A DNA stretch of 64,000 bases from Synaphobranchus kaupii (lineage: Eukaryota; Chordata; Actinopteri; Anguilliformes; Synaphobranchidae). The first letter of the stretch is position 1; each line of letters opens with the position of its first letter. Of this stretch, positions 22,188-33,713 are shown piece after piece. Under the pieces are notes generated by a model. It did no database searches. It saw only the letters and a list, made by a program, of their open reading frames with translations, and was not told where the DNA came from. The stretch lies in NCBI GenBank assembly GCA_029718625.1, contig CM056383.1:65038849-65102848 (forward strand), written 5' to 3'. Position numbers and translations under genes: made by a program.

Positions 22188-25082
22188 TATGGACTTTTTT
22201 TCTCAAGAGAACATGTGGCCCATACGGTAGTCATTCATACGTATGACACATATCATAGTTCAACCCTTACAAAGCCTTCCTTTAATCTTCACAAAATTAC
22301 AGCAAATTAAACTGTGAGATGAGGCTGGATAATAGGTGCTACCTATTCTAAGATTTCAATATTCAAGAATTTTAGTTATTTTGTTCATCATTGTGTGAAG
22401 ACTGATCAGGGTCACAAGGGCTCATATAATACAATCTATCAGATATTGTGTGAAATTGGTTTGTGCCTTTGGGTCATGTGACATTGATACCATTTGGAAT
22501 AATTTAATACTTTTTTCTACAGATAACTATTCTGCTGTGAAGAAATGTTCTGCTCCAGAGAAACCTTTCTTGGATTATTCTTAGCAATTCTTTAAAAAAA
22601 TAAAACAAAATGCTTCTCCTGCACTCCTGCCCCCATTTGCTATTCTATCCTCTATGTATTAAAGAAAACTAACTCATTTATTTAAGTCTGTTTCCCCGCA
22701 GGGTGCATTTTTATCTGCTTAAAGACGGAAATCCCACTACCAAAGACCACAATTTTACATTTTTCCAAGACAAGAATCTAAGTGTGGTCCAATTGAGACA
22801 AACATCAATATTAAGTAAGCTAATATAATTTTTTCCAATTCACTTTTCTGCTTCGTACATGAATCTGAATTTACCTCAGCTAGAATAGCCCCCTTAAAAC
22901 TGAGAAAAAAATTTACAAAACAAACACGCAAAAAATTCATAAAAACTGTCCATTAAAGTGTTAGCCTAAAATGAATTAATGTGCCCCCTAGAGGATTAAG
23001 GTGAAAAGGCACTGTGTGGATCTGTGTGTATGTATAAGCCAAGTCACTTTTCTTGAGTGTTCTTGCTTTTTTGATCACTTTATAAGCAGCTTCTATCTTT
23101 TGTGCTCATATTAAAAGTCAATACATGTTGTGGCTATTCAAACATCCCGATTTCCTTTATCTGAAAAAATAGGATGCAGCATATCCGATTGGAACGGTTT
23201 ATGGATGAGGCCGGAAATACTGTAACTGGTTAACTTTTAGTCGTCAAAGCAATGTAACTGCTTTGCAATGCGAAGCAGAAATTGCAGCAGGCAGTATGCA
23301 AGTTGATTAACTTGAAGGAATCTTCGACTAAACTAAACACACTCCCTTATTGGCCCAACACCAAGTCACACTATCAATATCCTAGATTGTTTCCAATCAC
23401 CTGCAAAATCGCCAACACACTGAGGTTTCTCAACGCATTGGCTTTCCTTATATACACCTGCAGGCCCTTCTAGCAGATGGAGAGTTTTCAAACAGTAATT
23501 AAAAAGCCACGCGCCAACTTTCCATAAACTACATCTGTGAGCCACACTGAAATGAGAATTTAGCTGCTTTCATGTCTATTTACAAACGCTGGAAACTGGT
23601 GTTGATGAGTTCAAGATTGATCAGTCTGTACACTTAAGGCTCAGTTTAGCAACAGCTTTTAATTTATGCAGTGAATAAATTAAGGCTGCATTATTAAAGG
23701 CCCCCAGGATGCACTGGGGTAGCACGCATCCCCGCAGCCCTGCGGTGCGGAAGGGTCCCCGGGCACAGAGGGCCCCACCCTAGTCTGATTTAAAAAAAAT
23801 AAAAATAAAAAAATAAAAAAAATAATAATAATAATTATTATTTAGCTATTTTTATTTTATTTTATTTTTTAAAATTTTTTGAAATTCGACTGTAGTGTTG
23901 ATAGACAAGGAGGGGGGCCTATTGGCCAAACAGCGAATAGACCACCCCTGTGGCTTCTGCAGAGATCATTTTCAGAACTGACACTAATCAAGGACTACCT
24001 CAGAAGCAAGGCGAGACAGCCACTAGGCTAGTACTATAGTCGTTCCGTAGTAGTAGTACTGTATAGACAAGTAGCAAGACAATAGTACAGGACTACAGGA
24101 ATCTCTCAAGTGGGAGTTAATTTGATTTAATTAATTTACCTTGATTGTATTGCTTTGGTAATAGCCAGACAAAACAATTAATTTTATCCTGTAGCCTACT
24201 TTATTCCTCATTGTTATGTGTTGCGGGGGATCTCGCGGGGTGGTCCAAAGAAACTGTGGTACGCCAGTGGTGGGGTGCCTACATTTTTTTTTTGGTACAC
24301 ATGCGTGCTGTGTGTCTCCTGAAATTAGAAAAGATACTTTAATTGCATAAACATAGTATTTCTGCTACAGTTCTAGCAAAAATTATTTTTTGATGAGTTA
24401 TGCCAACTTTAGACAAGAACAGCAACTCATTTTGATTCACGCGTGATTATTAGAATTCACTTATGAGCACAATGACCATACTAGTTTGGCCACAATGTTA
24501 TTTATGTGTACAGATATGAATTGAGCAGGTAAGTTGGGGAATGGACCAACACAAGACATGTTGGTACATCTTGTCACAATTAGGTGACTATTTGCAAGAT
24601 ATGTCTGGAACGTGCAATAACGGTAATAAATGTATTGCCAAAGCCTTCCAATTGGAAACCCTGATAACTTTAACAGGTGTAGGCTTCCACGTGTTTTGAA
24701 TACTCAGATGGAATTCTAACTTGAACTACTGCATCATTCAATTGGTTCCTGGTGAGCCTTCCAAGAAAGTCATTTTTTAGTCTGTCTGAAATGTCTTTAG
24801 CGTTATAGACCAAGGCACCTGCTCTATATTTATTTTATTTCATTAGCTATTTTGTCCCGATGTCCAATGACAAATTTCCAATATTGGAGATGTAAGACAC
24901 TTGAAACAAAAACATATATTTTCCATTTCAGCAAAAGGAGTTTCAGGGAGTTGATTAAGTTTTTTTTGCAGCTCATACCATTTACAGTAGGCCAAGTTAC
25001 ATCAAGTTATGTCAGCAGAACACGAGGCTATAATGGGAAATACATAGTTTAATGCATAATTTACAGTAACATATTTTTTGTT
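22188..25082. other. Intronic sequence, low-complexity patches
   Basis: Contains an A/T-rich run with taa and ttatt units at about 23791-23882. A GC-rich patch lies at about 23700-23785 (ggcccccaggatgcactggg), and ggggggcctattgg near 23911 may be its partner end. No gene recognised. Confidence 0.35.
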
Positions 25083-25495
25083 TTAGCCTGTTAGTAATGA
25101 GTTTTAATTTTTTATTGCCACCGCCATGGAGGTTATGCAGTGACATTCCATCCATAATAAACATATCTGGACAAGTAATGGACTGCTGTGCACATGAGGA
25201 AGAAACATATTGATTTTGGTGTCCCCGTGATCTTTCCTCAAGCGCCACCATCAGGCCGAACTTTCAATTTTTCAATATCTCAAAAAGTAATCACCAGATT
25301 GCCATGGAATTTTCTGGGCACATTCATGTTCTAAAGAGGAAGGACTTATTGATTTGGTGACCCCATAACCTCTCCGTTAGCGCCACCGTCATGTCAGATT
25401 TTCAATTTTCAAATGACCTCATCTCCGGTCCTATTAGTTGTACACGCACAGGAGAGGAAATTGTTTTGCCTTGGCAGAGGTCTCCTGATTCCTTC
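25083..25495. repeat. Dispersed teleost repeat with two internal units of about 130 bp
   Basis: Two related blocks: ggtgtccccgtgatctttcc, then agcgccaccatcaggccg and tttcaatttttcaa; and ggtgaccccataacctctcc, then agcgccaccgtcatgtcag and tttcaattttcaa. The segment ends ttgccttggcagaggtctcc. I recognise the block as a common fish repeat but cannot name the family. Confidence 0.5.
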
Positions 25496-26099
25496 TTTTC
25501 TAGTTAATCCATAGAATAGTTTACCAGCACTTACTGTACAGATCAAGTGGGCATCCTACAAATATTCAAGTCTGTGCGTGAGACAGTACTGACTACACTC
25601 CTGATTCTCCTGATGGTAAGCAAAATGATACGCCTAAATTGGCTGAATGACTCGATATAATCATTCATTTTGTATTTATTTTGTTTCTCGAGAATAGTAA
25701 ATGGTATAAAAAGTCATTTGTATATACAACCTGCTTTTGCGTACAGCGGAAACTGAACTATTGGAGACGATACCGGACTGACACAAACAGTGGTTCCGCA
25801 CTAATGCTTTTAACCTGCGAGATGTCCCGGGGGAACATATGCGTTTGTGGAATACACTTTTCCCAACTGGAGCTGAGATAACAAGTCCAATTCTGTTCTG
25901 CCTGACCGCGGGAACAGCATATTTGGAAACATAGACGCCTAGGGCTTGTTCACTCTTCAGCACATGTAAAATGATCGGGTTAGTCTTCATTATATACAGT
26001 ATATCCAGTGGTACCGATATTTCAAACAGAACCCTGAATCAAGGAATTTTCTACATGACAAAATATAGGCAGTGTTAAAGTGGCACAGTGTTGAAGAAG

Positions 26100-26420
26100 T
26101 CAGACATGTTTAAGGTCCTCGTATCAGCACCACGAGCCAATAAAATAAAATGTGTGGATGTGATGGTCTTATTAATAACGCTGTCATAATCCCACCGCCT
26201 CAGCACACTTTGCATGTACGCTGGGGCAGCTGCGCACCGGAAGGTGGCCCGATTGAACGTTGATATTTAATCAGAAAACTTTCCCGATTCCGCTTTGGCT
26301 CGAAAACTACTCAAACATTTTGCAATATCCAAGAGCATTGCACTCCCGTTTACTAGTGTGTCATCAGGCAGATATTTCAAACCAAATTTAGCTCGTGTTA
26401 ATGACAGAGACGCGGAAAAA
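26100..26420. promoter_or_regulatory. Candidate non-coding regulatory stretch
   Basis: Moderately GC-balanced, repeat-free sequence inside an AT-rich intron, with motifs such as gatatttaatcag and ggcagctgcgc (E-box-like CAGCTG). Proposed only because composition and complexity differ from the surroundings; conservation cannot be judged here. Confidence 0.2.
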
Positions 26421-27517
26421 AACAACAAACGTGAAATTACGAATTAAAGGAAAATAATGCAGATGCGCGGATCAGATGAAAATAAAAACACTTTTCATCT
26501 TTCCTTTCTAACCACTTGTTTTCTCTTCTGTTTATTTCTCAGCAACGTGCCTTGGCAACACTCAATACCCCTGACATCCTTTGTGCTCTTTTTGAAGAAA
26601 GCGGGCATCTAGAGAGACATTTCTGATGCAGGCTGATTGCATTAGTCTTCGCATTGATGTCAACTTTCCTTTCATCAGAGTCTGGCATCTTGCTGACAAA
26701 TCTAAAGACGGCATTGTCAGCAGCACTGCACGGTGAGTGCTCTCCTTTAGAAACAACAGCTCTCAACGATGCTAAAAATATGTCACCACTGCTGTTCGAG
26801 TCAGCAGGTCCATTATACTCCTTATAATTGGTACGGTCAAAAGTTACACCGCAAGCTGTGGTTCCCGTACAATTCGTATACTGTTAAGTGTAAGAGGATG
26901 AGCAGATTTCAGAAAGATGGGACAAGTCACACGTTAACTGGCCCTTTTCAATTATGTTTAATTGATGCTGTAAATTTGAGTCTGAGGGATAAAGATGCGA
27001 TTCTTTTGCATTCTGGGTATCATTCCAGACCCAAGGCAGATCATTGCAGATAAAAAGCGGCCTACTTCATCAGGTTTAAAAAAGGTTTTTACTGTGTGCA
27101 TGGACTGTATTATACAATACAGTATCTTATATCTGTATTAATGTACTTCTGTCACAACTGCCACTGTGGGCTTGATATCTATGTCCTCTAATGCATTATA
27201 CAACCATAACAATGTTTTCATTTCTTCCCTTATTTCACCTTACTAAACCCTACATTAAAATGTATACTGCGCCTCAGCCAAAGACAATAACAAAATCAAT
27301 TTGCAGAAAATGTAGACGTGGGTTCAGGGAACAATGTCTAAAAAGGGTCCAGGAGTTGGTGTTCTGAGCTCAAATTGAGTTCAAGGGTAAAACTTGACCT
27401 CATTTTTTAAATGGCCCCTGATATAAATTATATGCAGTTTTGACAGCCATGTTTATTTGTCTCAAAAATGCCAATATCACCTTCCCATTCCAGTCAAGGA
27501 TAAGAACGTGACAGTAT

Positions 27518-27760
27518 TAAAGTGATAGTCCGCATTTTTTAGACGCAGGTCAGCTGAGCTACTCACCACAAATTATGTGACAGATTGGGGAACATATGAG
27601 GCTCAAACCCTCCTGCCTCGAGTATGTGTAGCTCAATCTCTGTTAGCCGTTAGCTTTGTTAGCCAAATAACATTGATTTAAGGGTTGTTTCTCCTGACTT
27701 TTTTCCCGATAGAGTTCTATAGGAAAATGAGTCAGGACTCTTCCACATGCATGGAAACTT
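27518..27760. repeat. MITE end fused to a foldback-core fragment
   Basis: ttaaagtgatagtccgcat resembles a TTAA-flanked MITE end. At about 27680-27750 the hairpin centre of the core repeat appears (gggttgtttctcctgact, then tctataggaaaatgagtcag). Just right of it, cttccacatgca recurs at 27739-27800 and 27846-27860 in direct and inverted form. Confidence 0.45.
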
Positions 27761-28589
27761 CCTGCATGTGGAAAGAAAAATAAAAAAATAACACCCAATT
27801 TTCTGCCGTAATTCCGTTACCAACGCTATTTCAGTCTTGGACCCTTCCACATGCAGGAAGTTTCCAATTTTTTATTTTGATATGATAGCAGAGGTATCAT
27901 CTGAAGTTATAAAGCTTTTTTATAATCAGTTAGGCTGTAAGACTTATCCACAGCAAGTCAAATTAAGGCCAAAATTTCTGTGAATTGTAATTCCGTTACT
28001 GTGGAATTGGCCACCAGTAATTTTCTAATTTAAAAGTCGTTTGAGTTATACATTTCCCCTGTATTCTCCTCACTGTTGATGTAGCAATGCTAGCATTTCT
28101 CCTGGTGAGGTAAGGCCCTCTCTCAAGAACAAAATTATGAGCCTGAACAGATGCTGCAGAGGAGCATCCCCTTAAGCTAGTAAAATATACACCATATGTC
28201 ATCAAAATAAGATGAGAGCAAAAAGCTATTCTGTAATAAGTGTTTCAAAACATTCGTCTTGGGAGTTCTATGTGGCAGTTATGGGGATTTGTGTAAGTCA
28301 ATATTCAGAGATGCTAGTGCATGTATGAAAAGTTCTGCAATACAGAACAGTACAGCATGTAGTAATAATATGGAAACTTTAAATAACATTGAATGTTTTA
28401 TTCTTGGCAAAGCAATGGCGCAAAAGATGGATGCTACTGCCGTTCCGTTTTTTTGGCAAAGCAACACAGCGCATTAACTGAGACAGTCCTTCTTAGGAAC
28501 GCGAGACATCAAAGCGGCGAGACTCAGAAACTTTATTTCTTGGAGGTACCCTTTAAGTGAAGTTCTCTACGCTTTGAAGTGCACGGGGA

Positions 28590-28905
28590 TCTGCACTCTA
28601 AATCACTATGCTAAAATCCCTACTTGATGAATAGGAAGATTAAAAAGGCACGTCGTAGCAATGCGCCGGGCCAAACACGGAGTGGGGGAGAACGGCAATT
28701 ATTGAGATGCAAATGAAAATTCAGTTTCGGTCGATTCATTATTTCCAGATTGAGTCTCCGGCGCATCCTTTCTTGTTTGTTTCAGTGAAACATCAGATAG
28801 ATCAAAGAGCACAAACTCAGCGAGACGCAAGGACAGACACAATTAAATCGATGAATGAAGGAAATCACAATCACAACGGGGTGTCCTGCTTAAGAGTCCG
28901 TTTTC
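28590..28905. promoter_or_regulatory. Candidate non-coding regulatory stretch with POU octamer
   Basis: Repeat-free, mixed-composition sequence containing ATGCAAAT at 28707-28714 (octamer for POU factors), a preceding caattattga homeodomain-type site and nearby taaatcgat. Function is inference from motif content. Confidence 0.25.
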
Positions 28906-29143
28906 TTAGGCCTACCTATAAATGAAGTGTACTATAACCTTTTATATTATAATTTGTATTCTTCTAAAATAACATCAAACCTGAATTGCTTGGTGATAAA
29001 GAAAACAGACAGTTAACAGTATCCGCCAGTACAATGAAACAATCCTGATTTAGCCTTGTTGAGGGTAATTTGCAAACAGATTTGTCTTGGAAGTTGGTAT
29101 ACTAGCTCGTATGTCACTGAAATATTAAGAATATTCAGAAATT

Positions 29144-29380
29144 GGGGCGGCATTGTGGTATAATGGTTAAAGAACTGGCCTTGTAACTGAAAGGTTGCAG
29201 GTTCGATCCCCAGGTAGGACACTGCCGTTGTACCCTTGAGCAAGGTACTTAACCTGAATCGCTTCAGTGTATTTCCAGCTTTATAATTGGATAATATATG
29301 TAAAAGAAATGCTAAAAAAAAAAAAGGTTATGTAAGTCGCTCTGGATAAGACCGTCTGCTAAATGCCTGTAATGTAATGT
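29144..29380 (+). mobile_element. V-SINE-like tRNA-derived SINE
   Basis: The head ggggcggcattgtggtataa has a pol III A box (tggtataatgg at 29156-29166) and a B box ggttcgatccc at 29200-29210. A spacer with an A run follows. The tail gtaagtcgctctggataaga with gtctgctaaatgcc is characteristic of V-SINE/L2-type 3' ends. Flanks aagaatattcagaaat and aagaatacttcaaaat are an imperfect target duplication of about 15 bp. Confidence 0.85.
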
Positions 29381-29439
29381 AAGAATACTTCAAAATCCAT
29401 GTGTTTTACTTCCCACGGCTCAATTTGGCCCTGTTTAGA

Positions 29440-29940
29440 GTCTGAGCGTGCGGATTTGAGCTAACCGCTTAACCGCTTACGTGCGACGTAGAGGCTCCCG
29501 GAAGGAATCGGGGGTGGGGGGACGGCCTCTGGAGCCGGCCGCCGGCCGACCGCCAAAGCCTGTGTGCCAGCTCCTCTCGTTCATTCACTCCGTTTCCCAG
29601 GACAGGATCAATGGCATCAAGAGACACATAAAGTCTTCGCTAATCTCCTCTAACCGCCGCCGACCTATCTCTGCCATCACAGCCCCCTCGACCCCGTAAA
29701 ACATGGAACGCGCTCAACATGAAAAATGAAGTAATTGCTCGACACGTCAGACGGCTAATTGCGCAGCCCGGGATCGGACGGTCGCCGGGACGCGAGCCTC
29801 TGACAAGAGGAAGGAAGCAGGAAGAAAGGAGACGTCAGGGTGTCGCTCGAAAAATGACAGGATTAGACCTCCACTTAAAGCCGTCCTCCGAGCTTCGTAA
29901 ATAACATCAATCACGTCGGCGGGCATTACAAACCTCGCTT
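29440..29940. promoter_or_regulatory. GC/CpG-rich non-coding stretch, candidate regulatory element
   Basis: Sharply GC-rich in an AT-rich intron, with many CpGs (ggccgccggccgaccgcc around 29537) and a gaagtaattgctcgacacg block with homeodomain-like TAATTG sites near 29730-29760. The open frames here (29481-29699 and 29719-29904 plus) are explained by GC content. It could be a conserved enhancer, an internal promoter or a chance island. Confidence 0.3.
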
Positions 29941-30693
29941 GTATTCATTTAGAAAGTGCATGGTACAATCAAACTCCAGAGTGCTCCTGGTTTTAGCCTG
30001 TGTGCATTACCGACCTCAAGGACTCGTTTCTCACTTAAAATATGTCTTATCATGCCTGAATCGTTTGCTCCATAAATAGTGCCGTCAATCTTTTCCAAAA
30101 GTTTTTTTTCAATGTTTTCCAAAGTCACAGATGGCAAGACAAAGAAACAAGCATCACTGACTTCAAGCGAAACAATGTGGAAACACATGCCCCACTGTAT
30201 GCATATAGATTATATGAGGAAGTTCAGTTATACAGGCATGAGAGTTCATTCTCGATTCTATTACGCGCTGAAAACACAAGTGATCAGCTTTAAACATCCA
30301 GATGGAAGCTTGCACTAGGGCCTAAGACGCGTTTAAATACGTTTGCTTTAAGATCTACTCATATACCCTGGCAGTTCATCAGTAACAACACAGCCAGAAT
30401 GTCTTATTCTGAACATCGAGAATATCCAGATATCTCATTCTCTATCTTGAGCATGAAGAGCCTGAGCTATTTCTTTTCTGTAAAAGAAGAGTCCATAGAA
30501 CAGCTAACTCTCCACCATACATACAAATCCCCCATGCGGCTGGGTGTTTGATTCCTAGCCATAAGACTTTCTATACTGTCATCCCATCTCTATCTGTAAC
30601 CTCTCTGCTTTCCTTGTGTGAATAAAGATGAAAACAATACAACAGAAGGCCAAACTGTCGACTCTCCTAAAAAAAAAAGGAAGGCAACATTAA

Positions 30694-31639
30694 AGCTGGA
30701 GTATACAACTTTTTTTGTGAAAAATATCGGGGAACGGTCATGCTTGGTTGGTAGCAATCGTAGAAAGAACTGTTGTGAGAGAAATCCAGCACCAGGCACT
30801 GTGTTTATACCCTCAAATTCTGCATTCTAAAACCGATTCGGCCTGAATTTTGTTTTCAAAACAAAGGGGCGTATGACGTAAACCGATCAAAGAGATTGGA
30901 TCAACAATGAGATTGATCTTGTCAGTTCACCAGCTAGAAATTCCACCAGCAATGGCGGAGAAGCGACCCGTTACACCGGCGCTATTTCAGGCGAAGAAAA
31001 AGAAAATGGAATTGGATAAAGCTCACTCGAAAACTAGAGTAAACATAGGTGCTCATTTTATAAGGTGGTGATATGTTCGGGAGCGGATTGGTTTAAAGAC
31101 AGGCGTGGAGCTCCCATATTCTACTGGACAGGTAGGTCAAAAGTTTCAAAACTAATTTCCCTGGACTTTCTGCTTGCCAGACAATTGTGGTTACCTATAG
31201 TGAATAGTGGCTAGGTTGCTTTATTGATAACGTTACTCAATTCGGCGGCTAGTTCTTGGAAGTTTGCTAACATTACATGTCTTATCGATCACGTTAGCTA
31301 GAACTGGCTACTCGGCTATAACCGTGCATGCCAGCTGTACCCAGACAATGCCTGGTTCAGACTAACCCTACATGAACTCAGTACGATGCAACAACTCTGC
31401 AAAAACAGAAAATATTCCGTTATTTTACCTGAACTCTTGTAGCTGACATTTTTACTGTAAGGTTAGCTATACCAGTCTGTAATCCTGCAATCGTATCTCG
31501 AAAACTTGCACGGTCACAACGAGGTCTGTGGAAGCAGTGGGGTGGAGTCTCTTTGTCTGTGGGCAGGGCCACAAGATGTCATGACTTTGAAATGCTTTGA
31601 CAACAAATGCGACGGTTGAGAAAGTTGCGTACTCCAGCT
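30694..31639 (+). mobile_element. TTAA-flanked piggyBac-like non-autonomous element
   Basis: TTAA (30690-30693) precedes agctggagtatacaacttt, and the right end aaagttgcgtactccagct is followed by TTAA (31640-31643). These are 19-bp inverted ends with one difference. The 946-bp interior lacks a transposase but carries an exon-like coding piece at 30952-31140. Confidence 0.7.
30952..31140 (+). pseudogene. Exon-like coding fragment inside the TTAA element, with a stop
   Basis: ATG at 30952 gives MAEKRPVTPALFQAKKKKME, then LDKAHSKTRVNIGAHFIRW, then a TGA at 31069. The same frame continues YVRERIGLKTGVELPYSTGQ and meets a donor-like GTAGGT. The pattern RVNIGxxFxRW..RE..GLKTD.E resembles first exons of a group of uncharacterised fish proteins often associated with transposons; I cannot name it. 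It is probably a captured or ancestral element exon. Confidence 0.4.
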
Positions 31640-31643
31640 TTAA

Positions 31644-32600
31644 GAGAGCACATACATATGGATCTTCTTCATATCCTGGTGTGTTAATCGGGTTTTGCAT
31701 ACGCTATGACCTTATGCTGATAAAGACAATCAGAAAAAGGCGTTTACATGACCATTTCTATAATCAGAGTATATATGTGCATGTAAACGCACCCACTGTC
31801 TTTGGACGTTACATCTGTTTTTGGAATGAGCAATGTGTGGCGATAAACTGGTCTCTATTTCATGCTGGTTGAATCACCACAATGATCAATGATTATAACA
31901 CTGTTACAGACCATTTTCAATTTGAGATCAAATCAAGTTTAGAACTGCAGTATTTCTAATCTAGACCATGCCATTGAGTGGCATTACAAGAGAGCAAGCC
32001 CTGTTGGAAAAAAAAATGTGTGCATTCACTGGGAACAAGTTTGTTCATTGAGCATCTCATTTCAATAAGGAATACTCGCTTCCATTCTTAGCCCTCTCTT
32101 CGCGTTCGAGTTTTTTATTTCAGCCGCAACATATTGATCAAGTGCAGTGAGGCGATTTGAATCTTCAAGCAAATAACAGTATTTGATTGACTTAAAAACC
32201 AAGTGCTCGAAAAATATCAGACTCCCAAGTAATGCAAGGAGCTCTTGAAGGAGAAAAACAACTGTTTAATTAGACAGTATTTGACAGTATTTATTGACTC
32301 GCGGGCAGATTTTGACTGCAGTGTTGTTCAAGACAAAGAACGGGCAGGTTATACGTCCCGCTTTTCAGCATTGAACCCTGACCATGGCAGTTTTGACAGT
32401 CTTTTCAGGGCATAATTAACCAAAGGATCACTCAGTGAGGGAGGCTTTCAGCTGATAGGTTATTCCTCATATCATTACACAAAAGTAACTGCTTTAGTTA
32501 GCCTACTCCAGTTCTCTAAGATATGCAGTCCTCTGGTGCAATGGCTGTGCAGCTCAGCTGGTGGACTGTAGAGGGTAAAGAATCAACGGCTGCCTGCATA
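31644..32600. other. Intronic sequence with one fish-repeat fragment
   Basis: Around 31740-31790, gcgtttacatgaccattt and gtgcatgtaaacgc form an inverted pair typical of a short DNA-transposon derivative. Nothing else recognised. Confidence 0.35.
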
Positions 32601-32610
32601 CTCTTTAGAG

Positions 32611-33705
32611 GCTGGGTGGGAAACTGGTGGCCTGCAGGAAAAATCTGGCCCCCCAGAAATATTTCTTGGCCCAATACATTTTTTAATTAAATTTTATATT
32701 TGGTAAACTTAAAAAAACAAGGTAGCCTGGATGAAGCTACATTTCCCCCTGGGTTAAATGGTGGAAGGAAGAACATCCATCCATCCATTATCTAACCTGC
32801 TTGTTCCTGATCAGGGTCGCGGGGGGTGCTGGAGCCTATCCCAGCATGCATTGGGCGAGAGGCAGGAATACACCCTGGACAGGGGAAGGAAGAACAGTTT
32901 TTTTTTAAATTAATTTAAATTGCAAAATACGTAAATTAAAAAATGGGCATATACAGTATATCCATGTAACTGTCTCGAGTTGGAATGTGGAATTTTGTCT
33001 GCCACTAACATCAATGCATGCAGCAAGTGCTTCCAGCTCGGATTCTTTTCCCTCATCAGTAGTGAATGGCCCTTTGAATAAACCCACGTCACGGATGAGG
33101 AGTTGGAGTCTGTATAGCCAGAGCTGTACCTCTTGTCATTCTTTCGGTGCATCTGTGGGATGAAGGTAGTTGGTCGCTAAGTTATTTAATAATGCAAGGC
33201 ACCTTTTGTTAGCAACATTTTGTGTGCAATTTGTAGTGTGGGCCTAATGATAGGCTTATTAATTGAGCGGCTATTAGGCTTGTAGCGGTGTTCGGTTTAA
33301 CCGGTGACATACGGTGCACATACTTTAGACTGCATGTCCTTACCGCTGATCAAAGACAGCGTTAAAAGAGTTCCCAAAACCAACCAATTTTGCAATGCTG
33401 ATGCCACTTTATTTTGGCCGTTTTTTGTTAGGTCTGTATCAGGGAAAAATAGGTTTTGGCTATTTATTACCAAAGTTAATTTGCCTTGTATTTATTTTTT
33501 TATTTTTTTATTTACATTTTTTATTTGTAAGAATTTTGGTTTCTTGTTGCAAAGTATTTTGTACATTATTAAAATCCTTGTCTCAGGGAATCCGGCAGGT
33601 CCCCCTAGCTGCGAAGGATGGTAACACCGCGACAAGCCTCGTGGCTGCGTTCTGGTCCACAACCTTGTAACTTGGCCCGAGGCCAAACTCAGTTGCCGAC
33701 ACCTG
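32611..33705. mobile_element. hAT-type element with 8-bp target duplication
   Basis: CTTTAGAG at 32603-32610 and 33706-33713 is a perfect 8-bp duplication, diagnostic of hAT insertion. The ends are gctgggtgggaaactggtgg and (reverse) caggtgtcggcaactgagtt, similar inverted termini. The interior shows no intact transposase. A retroposed LINE tail is nested at 32775-32883. Confidence 0.8.
32775..32883 (-). mobile_element. Retroposed LINE 3' tail nested in the hAT element
   Basis: A 109-bp insert flanked by a 12-bp duplication, GGAAGGAAGAAC (32763-32774 and 32884-32895). On the minus strand it reads towards tgctgggataggctccagc and ends in ATGG-type tetramer repeats, the 3' tail of a very common fish non-LTR retrotransposon. 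It is heavily 5'-truncated, as expected for target-primed reverse transcription. Confidence 0.8.
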
Positions 33706-33713
33706 CTTTAGAG

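Noticed and set aside
29156..29210. tRNA gene (A and B boxes present)
   Set aside because: The tRNA-like head continues into a V-SINE body and tail with a target duplication; no complete cloverleaf is evident.
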